DNA of 64,000 nt from Poa pratensis. Its lineage: Eukaryota; Streptophyta; Magnoliopsida; Poales; Poaceae. The translations under genes and the position numbers were made by a program. This document shows, in pieces, positions 10,610 to 21,224 of this stretch. Positions within the stretch are counted from its first letter, which is position 1. Each line of letters begins with the position of its first letter. Under the pieces are notes generated by a model that ran no database searches, had not been told where the DNA came from, and saw only the letters and a list, made by a program, of their open reading frames with translations. Location of the stretch: the NCBI GenBank assembly GCA_947311845.1, contig CAMZMU010000081.1, positions 989,005 through 1,053,004 of the forward strand. The letters are read 5' to 3'.

Positions 10610-10720
10610 GTCAGCATCGAGATTTTTTTTTCCAAATAGGGATAGCCCCGCCTCTACATCGATAGATGTACGCAACCATTATTATTACTTCCTTCTTTTG
10701 CTTTTGGAAGCGCCTAACAC
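10610..10720 (-). mobile_element. Possible 3' end of a retroposon
   Basis: On the minus strand the sequence runs GATGTAGAGGCGGGGCTATC into a short A-run. This resembles the poly(A)-proximal 3' ends of several grass LINE-derived retroposons, including the ones at 55800 and 59730. No 5' end or duplication was found. Confidence 0.35.
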
Positions 10721-11020
10721 CGCTTAGGTAGTCTGGGAGTATCAGTCGCAATTTGTTTTAATGTGACCTGGAACCGGCAACCTCTTATCGCCCGCGAAAC
10801 CCTTTTTTCTTGTCAACCGTCCCATGTGAACGTGATGCTGGTGCAGATGCATGCCCTCCTCGTTATTTTGTGAACACGTTCTAAAAGCTGCACATGTTCA
10901 ACCGCTCCTCCCCTCTATAAACGGCACGATGCAGAGGATGCTGGAAAGAACAAATCACCACGTCTGTAGATAAAATCGAGTAGCCAAATTGGGACAGGGC
11001 GCTTCGAGGGGAAGATTTGA

Positions 11021-11152
11021 ATGTCCATGGCAGAGTCGGCATGGAGGAAGAAGACGACATCCTTGGATGTCCATGGCAGAGTCGGCACGGAGGAAGAAGA
11101 CGTCCATGGCAGCGTCGGCACGGAGGAAGAAGTGCATGCAGATGTCCATGGT
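11021..11152. repeat. Minisatellite, about 33-bp units
   Basis: Three to four copies of GTCCATGGCAGAGTCGGCAC followed by GGAGGAAGAAGA, with one longer variant. Overlapping open frames on both strands arise from the repeat. Confidence 0.75.
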
Positions 11153-11189
11153 GTCTCTGTGAGATTTTACACATAAAACAAACATGCAT

Positions 11190-11500
11190 ACACTTCAGTT
11201 TACCATCTAAAATTTCATAAAAACATATTGTAAATAATACACGTAAGCAAAGTTATTATATGATCTTAAACATGGTGTATAAAATTAATCTAAAAGGGAC
11301 ATTCATATAACTAAGAACTTAATTTTCTAAGATGAAAAATAAATACAAAACATATCCTAAATTTTTATATGAACAATATTTTGGTTTACCATCTAAAATT
11401 TAATAAAAACAGATACTACAAAATAAACCCAAGCAAGTTATCATTTGATATTTAAGTTATGTCTGTGATATAAAAATATGGTTTATCTAGGTCACAAACG
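11190..11500. repeat. Degenerate AT-rich direct duplication
   Basis: TTTACCATCTAAAATTT-ATAAAAACA followed by TAAGCAA-GTTAT-AT-TGAT-TTAA occurs twice (about 11200 and 11390). It is an old direct duplication of roughly 190 bases in AT-rich DNA with no gene. Confidence 0.5.
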
Positions 11501-11920
11501 ACTGAAAAATGCTTAAGTCTCAGGCGAGGTTGGTGACGGTCGATGTCTTCTGGTCCCGGTGCCCCTCGTCGCACCAATCGATCTCTTCTTTGTTTTCCAG
11601 GCTTGTGTTTGTGTTCTATCCAATATGGGCTTGCTTTGTATCTGCCCTTCTACTAATCAGTTGCAAAAAAGAAATCAACCCATTATATGGACCGTACCCA
11701 ACCTGTAAGAAAAGATTTTCCATATTCTCCTCTTCGTTCTCACTCTGCTCACAACCACACCCACCAGCACCTCGTGACCAAGTGAGAAAATAGAAGAACT
11801 AACCAAAACCCGGTGAAGGTTCCCATATTCTTAGCAGAAATAGACATATGTACTTTTTTTTTACAAGGGCGTGAACTGCTATACATAGGTAGTGTATATT
11901 TTAAACTACTAATTCTTATG
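11501..11920. other. No supported gene
   Basis: A plus-strand frame of about 94 codons (11509-11793) and a partly overlapping minus-strand frame show no recognisable domain. I see no element boundary here. Confidence 0.4.
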
Positions 11921-12078
11921 TACTCCCTTCGTTTTTTAATATAAAATGTTTTAGCATTTGTCCACATTCACATATATCTAGGTGTATGTATTTAGTGTGT
12001 ATGTGCACTCATATTAGTATGCATGTAGATAACATGTTGGATAACTAAAACGTCTTATATTTATGCACGGAGGGAGTA
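11921..12078. mobile_element. Stowaway MITE
   Basis: About 158 bp beginning TACTCCCTTCGTTTTTTAAT and ending TTATGCACGGAGGGAGTA. The terminal inverted repeats and TA boundaries are those of Tc1/Mariner-derived Stowaway MITEs. The interior is AT-rich and non-coding. Confidence 0.88.
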
Positions 12079-12402
12079 TAACGGAATGTGTATTGGTCAA
12101 CGGTGAAATTCTTTTCTTTCTCCTGGTGTTCCTACGTGGCTACGTACATTACTTAGGCATGAATGATCAATTGTTGTCTAATGTTAGATGTACTTTCTCT
12201 ATGCAATCCAAACTGACATTCTCATTTGGTTATGCGTAGAAATTTAAACGTGGAGATTTTGTTTTTAATTTATATTTTGCCGATGTATGCAAATTTGAGG
12301 AAATTGTATTTGAGAGAACTTAAATCCCAGTTATGAATATGCCGAATTTCAAGAGAATAATGAGGTTTGTCATAATCTAAAATATGTTATTTATTAACTA
12401 TA

Positions 12403-12567
12403 TACTCCCTCTGTTTTTTAATATAAGATGTTTTAGTTTTTGTCCATATTCACATGCACACAAATGTATGTAGACACATTTTAGTTTATATGTTCACTCA
12501 TTTTAGTGTGCATATAGATAACATGTGTACCACCTAAAACATCTTATATTAAAAAACAGAGGGAGTA
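12403..12567. mobile_element. Stowaway MITE
   Basis: 165 bp from TACTCCCTCTGTTTTTTAAT to ATTAAAAAACAGAGGGAGTA. The terminal inverted repeats are perfect or nearly so over more than 25 bases. The body resembles the MITEs at 11921 and 13777. Confidence 0.92.
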
Positions 12568-13463
12568 GGTAGATATTTTGTTTTTGAAAATAGGAAAATG
12601 GTTTGCCACATTCAATAATTAAGAAGAGTTTAGAGTGTAACGAATATATTAGCGATTATTGTACTTGAATATATAGTTTATAGCTAAATTCGTCATTTAG
12701 AAAGCTGGAATAAATTTTGCATCTTCTTATATTCGCCACCACATTTTTTTTTCAATACATGAATGGTGAACTTCATGTTAGCTTATTCTTACACAACTCA
12801 TCCGTATTTTATGTGTTGGTGGCCTATCTTTTTGTTGGTGTTCCAAACATCATAGCTCATCCCATATCATTATGGCATTTCCTTATTCAAAATTTATATT
12901 GCAAGCCAAGTAACCCTACCCGACGGGTTTGGGGGAGCGACCAGCCACGCGACCGGGGGATGATGATCGTGAGATGAGGTCCATAGGAGAAGGTTCTCTG
13001 CGCACTCGATCTTTGGCAGGTTCTGGACATGCAAATCTAAAAAGTTGACTAATACGGCTTGTATTAACTTGGAAGAGGCAAGTCACGGGCTGAGATAGCC
13101 ATCTTAGATGAGATCCATTGTGCATCCTAACGCTGCTGTAATTTTCAGCTCTCTCAACAAAAATGACATATGTGCCCACCCCTGCAACAGTGGAAGGTGG
13201 AAGTGGTACACCCACTGATATGTGGATTCTGAACGTGCTACCATATCAGCATACATCACGATCGCCAAGGCCTACTTAAAGATTCCCGCATGCTTCTTAT
13301 GGGAGATAAGAAAAGTATCGACGTATGACCAAATAGATATCCTATCCATCAGTGGGACATGATTAGTTGAACCGATAAGGCGGAGGAGGTTTTGGTTGTC
13401 AACTTTCTCAAGTTTTTCTTCAACTTTGTTCTCGAGGCTGAACATGCACGACATCTAGCATAT
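12568..13463. other. Unassigned segment, no supported gene
   Basis: Two minus-strand frames (99 codons at 12916-13215, 60 codons at 13272-13454) and a plus frame (12717-12977) occur here, all without recognisable domains. Composition is less AT-rich from about 12900 to 13450. It could be a decayed gene or captured fragment, but no exon structure or family similarity is visible. Confidence 0.35.
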
Positions 13464-13589
13464 TACTCCCTCCGTTCCATATTAATGACTTCTATTTGTA
13501 CAAAAGTGAATGTACCTAGACTTGTAACATGTCTAGATACATCAACTTTTGTATAAATTGAAGTCATCTAATTTGGAACGGAGGGAGTA
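13464..13589. mobile_element. Stowaway MITE (short type)
   Basis: 126 bp starting TACTCCCTCCGTTCCATATT and ending TTTGGAACGGAGGGAGTA. The inverted interior ATGACTTCTATTTGTACAAA / GTATAAATTGAAGTCAT makes a near full-length hairpin typical of Stowaway. Confidence 0.92.
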
Positions 13590-13776
13590 GGCTCCAAAAG
13601 TAAAACTGAGCGATGCAATTGATCTTTTTGGAACGACAAAAGAAACTACAAAGATACAATATTACCACAAGCACACAAAAAAACTAATGAGACGAAAAAA
13701 CCAACGAATTTACTGTTGAGAAATGGGCTGCAAAGTAATTAAGTATGAGCGTGTGCCTTCAAATCTAAGTGCTTGA

Positions 13777-13941
13777 TACTCCCTCCGTTTTTTAATATAA
13801 GATGTTTTAGCTAGCTTACATGGTGACTAGGTGCAAACCCAAATAGGTGTACATACACACTAAAACATGTCCACATACATCTAGATACATGTGAATATGG
13901 ACAAAAGCTAAAACATCTTATATTTATAAACGGAGGGAGTA
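13777..13941. mobile_element. Stowaway MITE
   Basis: 165 bp from TACTCCCTCCGTTTTTTAAT to TTATAAACGGAGGGAGTA. It has inverted repeats TAATATAAGATGTTTTAGCT / AGCTAAAACATCTTATATTT and TA boundaries. It lies 184 bp upstream of the CACTA insertion. Confidence 0.92.
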
Positions 13942-14164
13942 GAATACAAATCGGTGCTCATCTACAGATTGGATGGCACACTGCAGCAAGATCAAGCGCG
14001 CGGTAGTACTCAGGGGCGATTTTAGCAGGTAGGTTTCATATGGTTCGAGCCTACCCTCCAATTTTCCCCAAAAAATATCAAATATATGTGCTACATATGT
14101 TTAGCCATCGATGAGAGCTGCTTCCACTAGTAGAAAAACCACCTTTCGTCCAGAGCCGAACCAG

Positions 14165-14410
14165 CCATTAATCCCGGTTCATAGAAAAACCGGGACCAAT
14201 GCCAGACCCGGTTCATAGAAAAACCGGGACCAATGCCTGGCATTGGTCCCGGTTCGAGCTGCCAGGGGTCCGTGGAGCATTGGTCCCGGTTCGGTTGGGG
14301 ACATTGGTCCCGGTTCGTGCCACGAACCGGGACCAATGCTCCGGTGCAGGACACGTGGCGTGCCGCGGAGCTTTGGTCCCGGTTCGTGGCACGAACCGGG
14401 ACCAATACCC
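14165..14410. repeat. Left subterminal repeats of the CACTA element
   Basis: Alternating GGTCCCGGTTCG and CGAACCGGGACC motifs, presumably transposase-binding sites as known for En/Spm. Two nearly gapless hairpins stand out: CATTGGTCCCGGTTCGTG (14302-14319) against 14321-14338, and TTGGTCCCGGTTCGTG (about 14372-14387) against its complement ending near 14404. A tandem pair of CCCGGTTCATAGAAAAACCG units lies at 14174-14233. Confidence 0.88.
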
Positions 14411-14418
14411 CTCCCTGC

Positions 14419-14427
14419 CTATAAATA
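14419..14427 (+). promoter_or_regulatory. TATA box upstream of the TNP2 transposase gene
   Basis: CTATAAATA lies just inside the subterminal repeats and is followed by a pyrimidine-rich leader (CCCCCTCTCTTCTCTCC). This is the usual arrangement of a CACTA promoter driving the rightward transposase gene. The start site is inferred. Confidence 0.6.
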
Positions 14428-14701
14428 ACCCACCCCCTCTCTTCTCTCCTCTTTTTTTTTGGTTGGATTGGTGGGAAGTGGGTGCTAGTTTTTTTTCCTT
14501 TGCCACGCACAAGATGTGTTCGATGAAATGCCCGAGCCACACTTAAGTTCACACAAGATGATATCCTCGGCCGAGGTTAGCAACTTTATCCTTTTCATCT
14601 GTAATTGATACAAAATATTGCACGTGTCGATGTACGGTGGTCATTTCACTATTCAAGATGTTATTGTAATGGTATTTGATAAACTTAATTATATGATGCA
14701 G

Positions 14702-17700
14702 ATGGATGCACGGATGCGATGGATGTACGGCGAACGACGCAGTTCCGAGTTTATTGCAGGCCTGCATAAATTTCTCGAAGTGGCTGAGGCAAACAAAGTG
14801 GATAATTTTATGCCTTGTCCATGTGAGAAGTGTCGGAACGTCAGGGAGTACTCTGACCCGAGAACCATTCAAGACCACGTGATTCGGAGAGGTTTCATGC
14901 CCAGCTATAATTGTTGGACCAAGCACGGAGAAAGAGGGGTTAGGATGGAAGACAATGAAGAAGAGGAGGATGATGACAACTATCCTATGTTCCCTGAGGA
15001 ATGCGGTGATACTGTAATGGAAGACGTTGAAGAAGAAGGAGGTGAACATCGGGCATCAGATGAGCCCGCTGATGGTCTTGGTGGGGTCATTTCTGATGCA
15101 AAGCGAGAATGCGATACAGAAAAGGAGAAGCTAAAGTTGGAGGCCATGCTAGAGGATCACAAAAAGTTGCTGTACCCAAATTGCGAAGATGGCAGCACAA
15201 AGCTCGGTACCACACTGGAACTGCTGAAATGGAAGGCAGAGACTGGTTGTTCTGACAAGGGATTTGAGAAGTTACTGAAAATAATGAAGCCGAAGCTTCC
15301 AAAGGATAACGAATTGCCCGAGACTACATACGAAGCAAAGAAGGCTATCTGCCCTCTAGGATTAGATGTGCAGAAGATACATGCATGCATTAATGACTGC
15401 ATCCTGTACCGCGGTGAGGAGTACGAGAATATGGATAAATGCCCGGTATGCAATGCACTGCGGTACAAGATCAGACAAGATGACCCTGGTGATGTTGAGG
15501 CGATGACGAGCCCCCCGGAAGAGGGTTCCTGCTAAGGTGATGTGGTATGCTCCTATAATACCACGGTTGAAACGTCTGTTCAGAAACAAAGAGCATGCCA
15601 GGTTGTTGCGATGGCACAAAGAAGAGCGTAAGAAAGACGGGAAGTTGAGACACCCCGCCGATGGGTCCCAGTGGAGAAAAATCGACAGAGAGTTCCCGAC
15701 ATTTTCAGATGACGCAAGGAACTTAAGATTTGGTCTAAGTACAGATGGCTTTAATCCTTTTGGGGAGCAGAGCTCCAGTCATAGCACTTGGCCCGTGACT
15801 CTATGTATCTACAACCTTCCTCCTTGGTTGTGCATGAAGCGAAGTTCATTATGATGCCAGTGCTCATCCAAGGCCCGAAGCAACCCGGCAACGACATTGA
15901 TGTGTACCTAAGGCCATTAGTTGATGAACTTTTGCAGTTGTGGTCCGAACCAGGTGTACGTGTGTGGGATGAGCACAAACAACAGGAATTTGACCTACGA
16001 GCGTTGTTGTTCGTAACCATCAATGATTGGCCTGCTCTTAGTAACATTTCAGGACAGTCAAACAAGGGATACAATGCATGCACGCACTGTTTAGATAAGA
16101 CTGAAAGTATACATTTGGGAAACAAGAATGTACCTGGGGCATCGTCGATTTCTTCCGAACAGTCATGCCGTAAGAAAGAAAGGCAAGCATTTCAACGGTG
16201 AGGCAGATCGCCGGAAGAAGCCTAACCTCCCTGATGGTGATGTTATATATGACATGGTCAAGGATTTAGAAGTAATCTTTGGAAAGGGTCCTGGCAGTCT
16301 ATCTGTTCCGAATGACGCTGACAACCACGTACCCATATGGAAGAAGAAATCTATATTTTGGGAGCTACCCTATTGGAAAGTCCTAGAGGTCCGGTCTTCA
16401 ATCGACGTGATGCACGTGACGAAGAATCTTTGCGTGAACCTGCTAGGCTTCCTGGGCGTGTATGGGAAGACAAAAGATACACCAGAAGCACGGGAGGACC
16501 AGCAACGTATGAAAGACCCATACAACAAGCAGACGGATAAAGGGCGTCAATACTTAAGCAGCTACGCTCTTACCAAAGCAGAGAAGGAAATCTTTTTTGA
16601 ATGCCTGAGCAGTATCAAGGTCCCGGCTGGCTTCTCGTCAAATATAAAGGGAATAATAAATATGGCAGAGAAAAAATTCCAGAACCTGAAGTCTCATGAT
16701 TGCCACGTGATTATGACGCAGTTGCTTCCGGTTGCATTGAGGGGGCTTCTACCGGAAAATGTTCGAGTACCCATTGTGAAGCTATGTGCATTCCTCAATG
16801 CAATATCTCAGAAGGTCATCGATCCAGTAACTCTACCAAGTTTACAGAAGGCTGTGGTCCAATGTCTTGTCAGCTTCGAGTTGGTGTTCCCCCCATCATT
16901 CTTCAATATTATGACGCATCTCCTGGTTCACCTAGTCGACGAGATTGCCATTCTCGGTCCTGTATTTCTACACAATATGTTCCCCTTCGAGAGGTTCATG
17001 GGAGTCTTGAAGAAATATGTTCATAACCGTGCTAGGCCAGAAGGAAGCATCTCAAAGGGCTATGGAACAGAGGAGGTCATTGAGTTCTGTGTTGACTTTA
17101 TTCCTGACCTTAAGCCGATTGGTGTTCCTGAATCGCGGCATGAGGGGAGACTGAGTGGAAAAGGCACGCTAGGAAAGAAAGCACTGATATGTAGGGACGG
17201 GCATTCTTTAACTCAAGCACACTACACAGTTCTACAAAGTTCCACCTTCGTGGCTCCGTATATCGAGGAACACAAGAATTATGTACGCTCCAAGAACCCG
17301 GGGAGGATGACTCCTGGATTAAAGAAAAACACATGGAGACTTTCGGCAGTTGGTTGCGATTACAGCTCATGAATGACACCACTGTCGGAGATCAGCTCTA
17401 CTTGTTGGCCGCGTCACCATCTTCGACTGTATTGAATTTCCAAGGGTACGAGATAAATGGGAATACATTTTACACGATCGCCCAAGATAAAAAGAGCACC
17501 AACCAAAACAGTGGTGTCCGCTTTGATGCAACAGACGAGAATGGGCAAAAGGACACATACTATGGTTACATAGAGGAGATATGGGAACTTGACTATGGAC
17601 CTACTTTTAAGGTCCCTTTGTTTCGGTGCAGTTGGGTCAACATGAATGGAGAAGGGATAAAGGTAGACCAGCTGTACGGAATGACAACAGTGGATCTCAA

Positions 17701-18006
17701 GAATCTTGGTTGTTACAGAACGAACCATTCGTCCTAGCCAATGATGTGGCTCAGGTTTTCTATGTGAAGGACATGTCCTCCAGACCGAAAAAAGAAAAAA
17801 ATAAGCAAACGAATACATCAGACGATGAGCCAAAGCGTCACATAGTTCTTTCAGGGAAAAGAAACATCGTGGGAGTCGAGGACAAGACAGACATGTCAGC
17901 AGATTATGATAAGTTTGATGAAATTCCGCCCTTCACAGTGAAAACTGACCCAAGCATCCCGTTAAATAATGAAGATGCTCCATGGTTACGGCCGAAGCGA
18001 TCATAG
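14702..18006 (+). pseudogene. TNP2-type CACTA transposase, frameshifted
   Basis: This encoded the transposase that cuts the CACTA element at its ends. A first coding exon probably starts at 14702 (MDARMRWMYGERRSSEFIAG), directly after an AG splice-acceptor-like GATGCAG; the open frame extends upstream to 14618. Domains in order: Transpos_assoc with the zinc-binding CPCEKC (about 14702-14930), an acidic linker, Transposase_21/TNP2 (about 15340-16480, including IDVMHVTKN), DUF4218 (about 16690-17040) and DUF4216 with IWELDYGP (about 17560-17660). The reading frame changes near 15500, 15840, 16125, 17335 and 17715, mostly by one base in or beside short runs. The sequence between the breaks is well conserved, so the copy is young or the breaks are partly sequence error. 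The full length of about 1,050-1,100 residues matches the family. Confidence 0.92.
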
Positions 18007-18019
18007 GCCAGGGACATAC

Positions 18020-18115
18020 GCGAAGAAGGGTTCATGGCATTTATGTAAATCAATGTAATGTATTAAACCTTTATGTGATGTGTAGTAATGTATTAAACCT
18101 TTATGTGGTGAAAAC
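18020..18115 (+). repeat. 3' UTR-like repeat after the transposase
   Basis: AATGTATTAAACCTTTATGTG occurs twice in tandem (about 18057 and 18088), just after the transposase stop. A third copy follows the passenger ORF stop at 20566 (about 20607). The shared downstream sequence suggests a common origin of these gene tails. Function as a poly(A) region is inference. Confidence 0.6.
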
Positions 18116-18540
18116 CATAATACACGAAATGTGGTAGGTGGTTGTCGGCTCCCACACCTCCCGTGGGAACCTCTCAAACCTCAGCTTCGTTAGGTACAGC
18201 CTTCAGAAGAAAACTCCAACGTCTTACACGCGCTCGAAAAAGTTGGAACAAAACACACGGTTCCCCCTGCATACAGCCCGACGGTGGCTCGTGAGTGCCC
18301 GCATATCAAATGCACCGTAGGACGTAGCTAGGGAACCCGATCCAAGCAGCGGTAAGACGTCTTTGATGATCTACAACCGTCCGGCAAGACATCTCTGATG
18401 ATCTGCAACCGTTTGGAACGGTCGCAGGTCATCAGAGACGTCTTGCCGCTGGTTGCCCAAAGATGCCTCTCCGAGTGACGCTGGAATGTTTTGTGTGAGT
18501 GAGTAACCTGTCTGAGGAGGGGGGCTATATATAGGGTACG

Positions 18541-18843
18541 TGTGCTTCTTTAGTCCCGGTTGGTAACACCAACCGGGTCATGTGGCTCACGAAGTGGTCG
18601 TGATATTGCTGATCCAACAGCTCACAATCCCTCAAAAGAAACACACACTGATCCAACGTCTCACAAGCGCTTGAAAAAAACACACGATCCGTGTGCTTCT
18701 TTAGTCCCGGTTGGTAACACCAACCGGGTCATGTGGCTCACGAAGTGGTCGTGATACTGCTGATCCAACAGCTCACAATCCCTCAAAAGAAACACACCCC
18801 TGATCCAACGGCTCACAAGCGCTCGAAAGAAACACACGATCCG
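18541..18843. repeat. 151-bp tandem duplication with promoter-like hairpin
   Basis: Two copies (18541-18691 and 18692-18843) begin TGTGCTTCTTTAGTCCCGGT and contain the inverted pair CCCGGTTGGT / ACCAACCGGG, then CTCACGAAGTGGTCGTGATA and CTCAAAAGAAACACAC. Part of a third copy occurs at 19824-19935. The hairpin resembles the subterminal repeats of the CACTA ends. Confidence 0.85.
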
Positions 18844-18871
18844 TGTGCTTCTTCCTTATTGGTGGGATTCT

Positions 18872-18882
18872 CACTATATATA
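18872..18882 (+). promoter_or_regulatory. TATA box for the first passenger ORF
   Basis: CTATATATATG lies about 70 bases upstream of the ATG at 18951, in a sequence that follows the duplicated hairpin cassette. The spacing suits a plant promoter, but this is inferred only from position. Confidence 0.5.
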
Positions 18883-18950
18883 TGTAGTCATGCATGGCCT
18901 CCATTGGCATAGCACATCTAAACTCATATCTTCAACCTCATCACTCTCCC

Positions 18951-19469
18951 ATGGCTTCCACCGTACCCACTCTAACCTACTCGGAGGCAGAGGCGCTTTG
19001 CGCCTCGAACTACCCCTGCCCGCCCGGCTACGACGTCCCCGCCGGCTGGAGGCTGAGCACCGGAGGCGTGCCGGTCCCTCCTGTCCCTCAAGGTTTGGCG
19101 CGCCGGGCGGCCATCACGAACCACTACTACCTCGAGCTCACTCCGGCGCAGCGGATGGATCCCCGCTGGCATCCCGACTACCGCCCGACTTGGGACGCCT
19201 TCTTCATCAATCGGCGTGAGAGGGCGCTCGCCAGGTACGAGGAGGACGGCCCGCCTCCTTCGAACTTCAACGAGGCCGGCCGTCGGCTGTGGTGGAGCGG
19301 CCGGACTCTCCAGAGCGTCATGAACTACATCACGGCCGGCGATAACCCCCGCCTGCGCTACCCTCGCTTCCAGTCCAGGCGAGCGCCGCCCGACGATAGC
19401 GACGACGACGGCGGCGACTACGACGACTACGAGGACGAGTATTATAGGCCTAGGCAGGAGTATGACTAA
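18951..19469 (+). CDS. CACTA passenger ORF 1, function unknown
   Basis: A 172-codon intact ORF starting ATGGCTTCCACCGTACCC. An in-frame ATG at 18894 exists, but the TATA box near 18875 favours 18951. I do not recognise a functional domain. The protein has an N-terminal YPCPPGYDVPAGWRLS stretch, a Trp/Arg-rich centre (PTWDAFFINRRERALARYEE) and a strongly acidic Asp-rich tail (DDSDDDGGDYDDYEDEY). Similar small ORFs occur beside TNP2 in other Triticeae CACTA elements as I remember them. It is high in GC, unlike the surrounding sequence, and has its own promoter-like cassette. It is the longest undamaged ORF in the element outside the transposase pieces. Confidence 0.6.
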   Translation: MASTVPTLTYSEAEALCASNYPCPPGYDVPAGWRLSTGGVPVPPVPQGLARRAAITNHYYLELTPAQRMDPRWHPDYRPTWDAFFINRRERALARYEEDGPPPSNFNEAGRRLWWSGRTLQSVMNYITAGDNPRLRYPRFQSRRAPPDDSDDDGGDYDDYEDEYYRPRQEYD

Positions 19470-19489
19470 CCTGAGCCACATCGTTGGTT

Positions 19490-19900
19490 AGGACAAATGG
19501 TTCGTCTATGTACGACGACGATCGTGTAAAATGTTTGTCTATCTACGACGACGATCGTGTAAAATGTATTCTTTATCTCTGCATTTCCAACTAATGATCT
19601 TTAGCATCTGAATAAGTAATCTGGTTTTGAGTTAGTTATGCAAAAGATAAATGAATTAATAATTTTTATCTGGTTTCTTCTGCATTTTACAACACCAAAC
19701 ATTCATCTTAAAAATATTACCAACCCTCAAAAGAAACACCAAACATTTTTATCTGTTTTTAAAATAAAGAGATGATTACTACAAATTTTTAGACAATTAA
19801 ATCAATAGATATAAAACACACCCCAGCCCTCAAAAGAAACACACCCCTGATCCAACGGCTCATAAGCGCTTGAAAGAAACACACGATCTGTGTGCTTCTT
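19490..19900. other. 3' flank of passenger ORF 1
   Basis: A 41-base direct repeat (TACGACGACGATCGTGTAAA, at about 19511 and 19542) follows the stop, then AT-rich sequence, then a partial third copy of the 151-bp cassette. No gene is visible. Confidence 0.5.
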
Positions 19901-20014
19901 TAGTCCCGGTTGGTAACACCAACCGGGACTAATGGCGGGCTTTGCGGTCACGACACGTGTCCTCCCCCAGCGCTTCCCTGGGCATGTGTCCTCCCCCAGC
20001 GCTGCCCTGGAGGT

Positions 20015-20023
20015 CTTTATATA
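20015..20023 (+). promoter_or_regulatory. TATA box for the second passenger ORF
   Basis: TTTATATAT lies 63 bases before the ATG at 20087 and about 85 bases after the hairpin AGTCCCGGTTGGTAACACCA / ACCGGGACT. This repeats the layout seen before the transposase and passenger ORF 1. Confidence 0.55.
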
Positions 20024-20086
20024 TTGTCGCCGATGGGGTAAACCCTAATCCACCATTCCTAGCCACGAACGTATCGTCTCCACGAG

Positions 20087-20566
20087 ATGGATCCGCCACG
20101 CCCGCCGCAGCGCCTTCTGGACGAGGTCGAGCGTGCTCGGCAGAGCGCGCTTGGGCGCTACCGCGGGAGCCTATCCCGCCGTATGCCCACGAGCCGTGCA
20201 CCTCCACCAGCCGCCGCCGCACCTCCACCAGCCGCCGCCGCACCTCCCGACGAGGAGGAGGACGACGGCGACGACTTCGACTGGAGCGACCATGGGGAAG
20301 AGGGCGGCGGGCCGCAGATGCAGCAGGCCATTGAAGCCTCCTTGCAGCCTGTCCGCGACGACCGTGTCCAGCGAGCCAAGACTGCCTACCAGCTCAAGGC
20401 GAAGGAGGCTTCCGAGCTGGAATGGGCGCTGAAAGACTCAAGATCCATGGATCTTGCCCTCCGCCGCAAACGTGCGCGCGAGAACCGGGCGGCCGCGAAC
20501 GGGGCTGGCTCCTCCCGCCGTTCCCCTAATCCTACGGACTCCGAGCCAGCAAGTCCGTCTATGTAG
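20087..20566 (+). CDS. CACTA passenger ORF 2, function unknown
   Basis: A 159-codon intact ORF beginning MDPPRPPQRLLDEVERARQS. It has a basic, Pro/Ala-rich N-terminus with a duplicated PPPAAAA unit, an acidic patch (DEEEDDGDDFDWSDHGEEG, about residues 57-75), then a charged, probably helical stretch (MQQAIEASLQPVRDDRVQRA onward) and a basic RRKRARENR tail that could be a nuclear signal. No catalytic family is recognised. It is preceded by a hairpin plus TATA box and followed by the same ATGTATTAAACCTTT motif as the transposase 3' flank. It may be an accessory protein or a captured gene; I cannot tell which. Confidence 0.55.
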   Translation: MDPPRPPQRLLDEVERARQSALGRYRGSLSRRMPTSRAPPPAAAAPPPAAAAPPDEEEDDGDDFDWSDHGEEGGGPQMQQAIEASLQPVRDDRVQRAKTAYQLKAKEASELEWALKDSRSMDLALRRKRARENRAAANGAGSSRRSPNPTDSEPASPSM

Positions 20567-20637
20567 AAATGTAACTGTGTTATGAAAACTGTTAGTGATG
20601 TGTAATAATGTATTAAACCTTTTATGTAACTGTGTGG

Positions 20638-20764
20638 AACTCTTCCGTGGACTAGTGGTAGCCGTGCATATGCGCATAAGGGCCAGGTCCCGGGTTCGAG
20701 TCCTCACTTCTATCTAAATGACAAAGCCGGGGTGGAGTCCCCCTCCGGTCTTGTTGTTGTTGTT
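20638..20764 (+). mobile_element. tRNA-derived SINE with TTG tail
   Basis: A 127-bp insertion flanked by a perfect 19-bp direct repeat CTTTTATGTAACTGTGTGG (20619-20637 and 20765-20783). It carries a polymerase III A box (TGGACTAGTGGTA), a B box (GGGTTCGAGTC) and a 3' tail of TTG repeats, the layout of plant SINEs with TTG tails. It lies in the sequence downstream of passenger ORF 2. The 19-bp duplication is unusually clear and indicates a recent insertion. Family name unknown to me. Confidence 0.9.
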
Positions 20765-20802
20765 CTTTTATGTAACTGTGTGGGGATGTTGTATTAAGGA
20801 TG

Positions 20803-20886
20803 TACTCCCTCCGTTCCATAATATAAGATGTTTTAGGTGTTACACATGTTGCCTAGATTTATACAAAAAAGAGTGGACATGTAACA
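20803..20886. mobile_element. Truncated Stowaway MITE
   Basis: Begins TACTCCCTCCGTTCCATAAT and continues ATATAAGATGTTTTAGGTGT. The expected ACGGAGGGAGTA right end is missing, so only one side is preserved. Confidence 0.65.
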
Positions 20887-21224
20887 GATAATTAAAAATT
20901 AAAAAGGTTTTTGAAATAAACAGATAATTATTAAAAAATTTAGACAATTAAATCAATAGATAAAAAGAAATAAGAAAAAGACAATTAAATCAAAAGTATG
21001 CAAAACAAATTTAGTTAATGCATTTTTAATTGAAATTTGGCAAAATGGTTAATAGTTTGAAATTTGGCAATATTTATTCAAGCACTTTTCATGTTGTCAG
21101 TTTTTTCAAATTCAAAATTATTTAGCATTTAAAAACCATTCTATGAAATTTAGGTATAGAAGCAAAACAACCAAATAAAAAAAAGGCGGGAACCGTGAAA
21201 ACTTTGAAAAACGTTTGAAAATTC
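20887..21224. other. AT-rich CACTA interior
   Basis: AT-rich sequence with no ORF, gene or clear element boundary. Strings such as AGACAATTAAATCAATAGATA also occur at about 19791-19811, so part of it is a diverged duplicate of the 3' flank of passenger ORF 1. Confidence 0.45.

Noticed and set aside
12916..13454. Minus-strand frames that could be a host gene
   Set aside because: No domain, splice structure or codon pattern supports a gene. Left as unassigned.
20650..20712. Possible tRNA gene (A box and GGGTTCGAGTC B box)
   Set aside because: The sequence does not form a full cloverleaf and is part of a SINE with a 19-bp target duplication and TTG tail.
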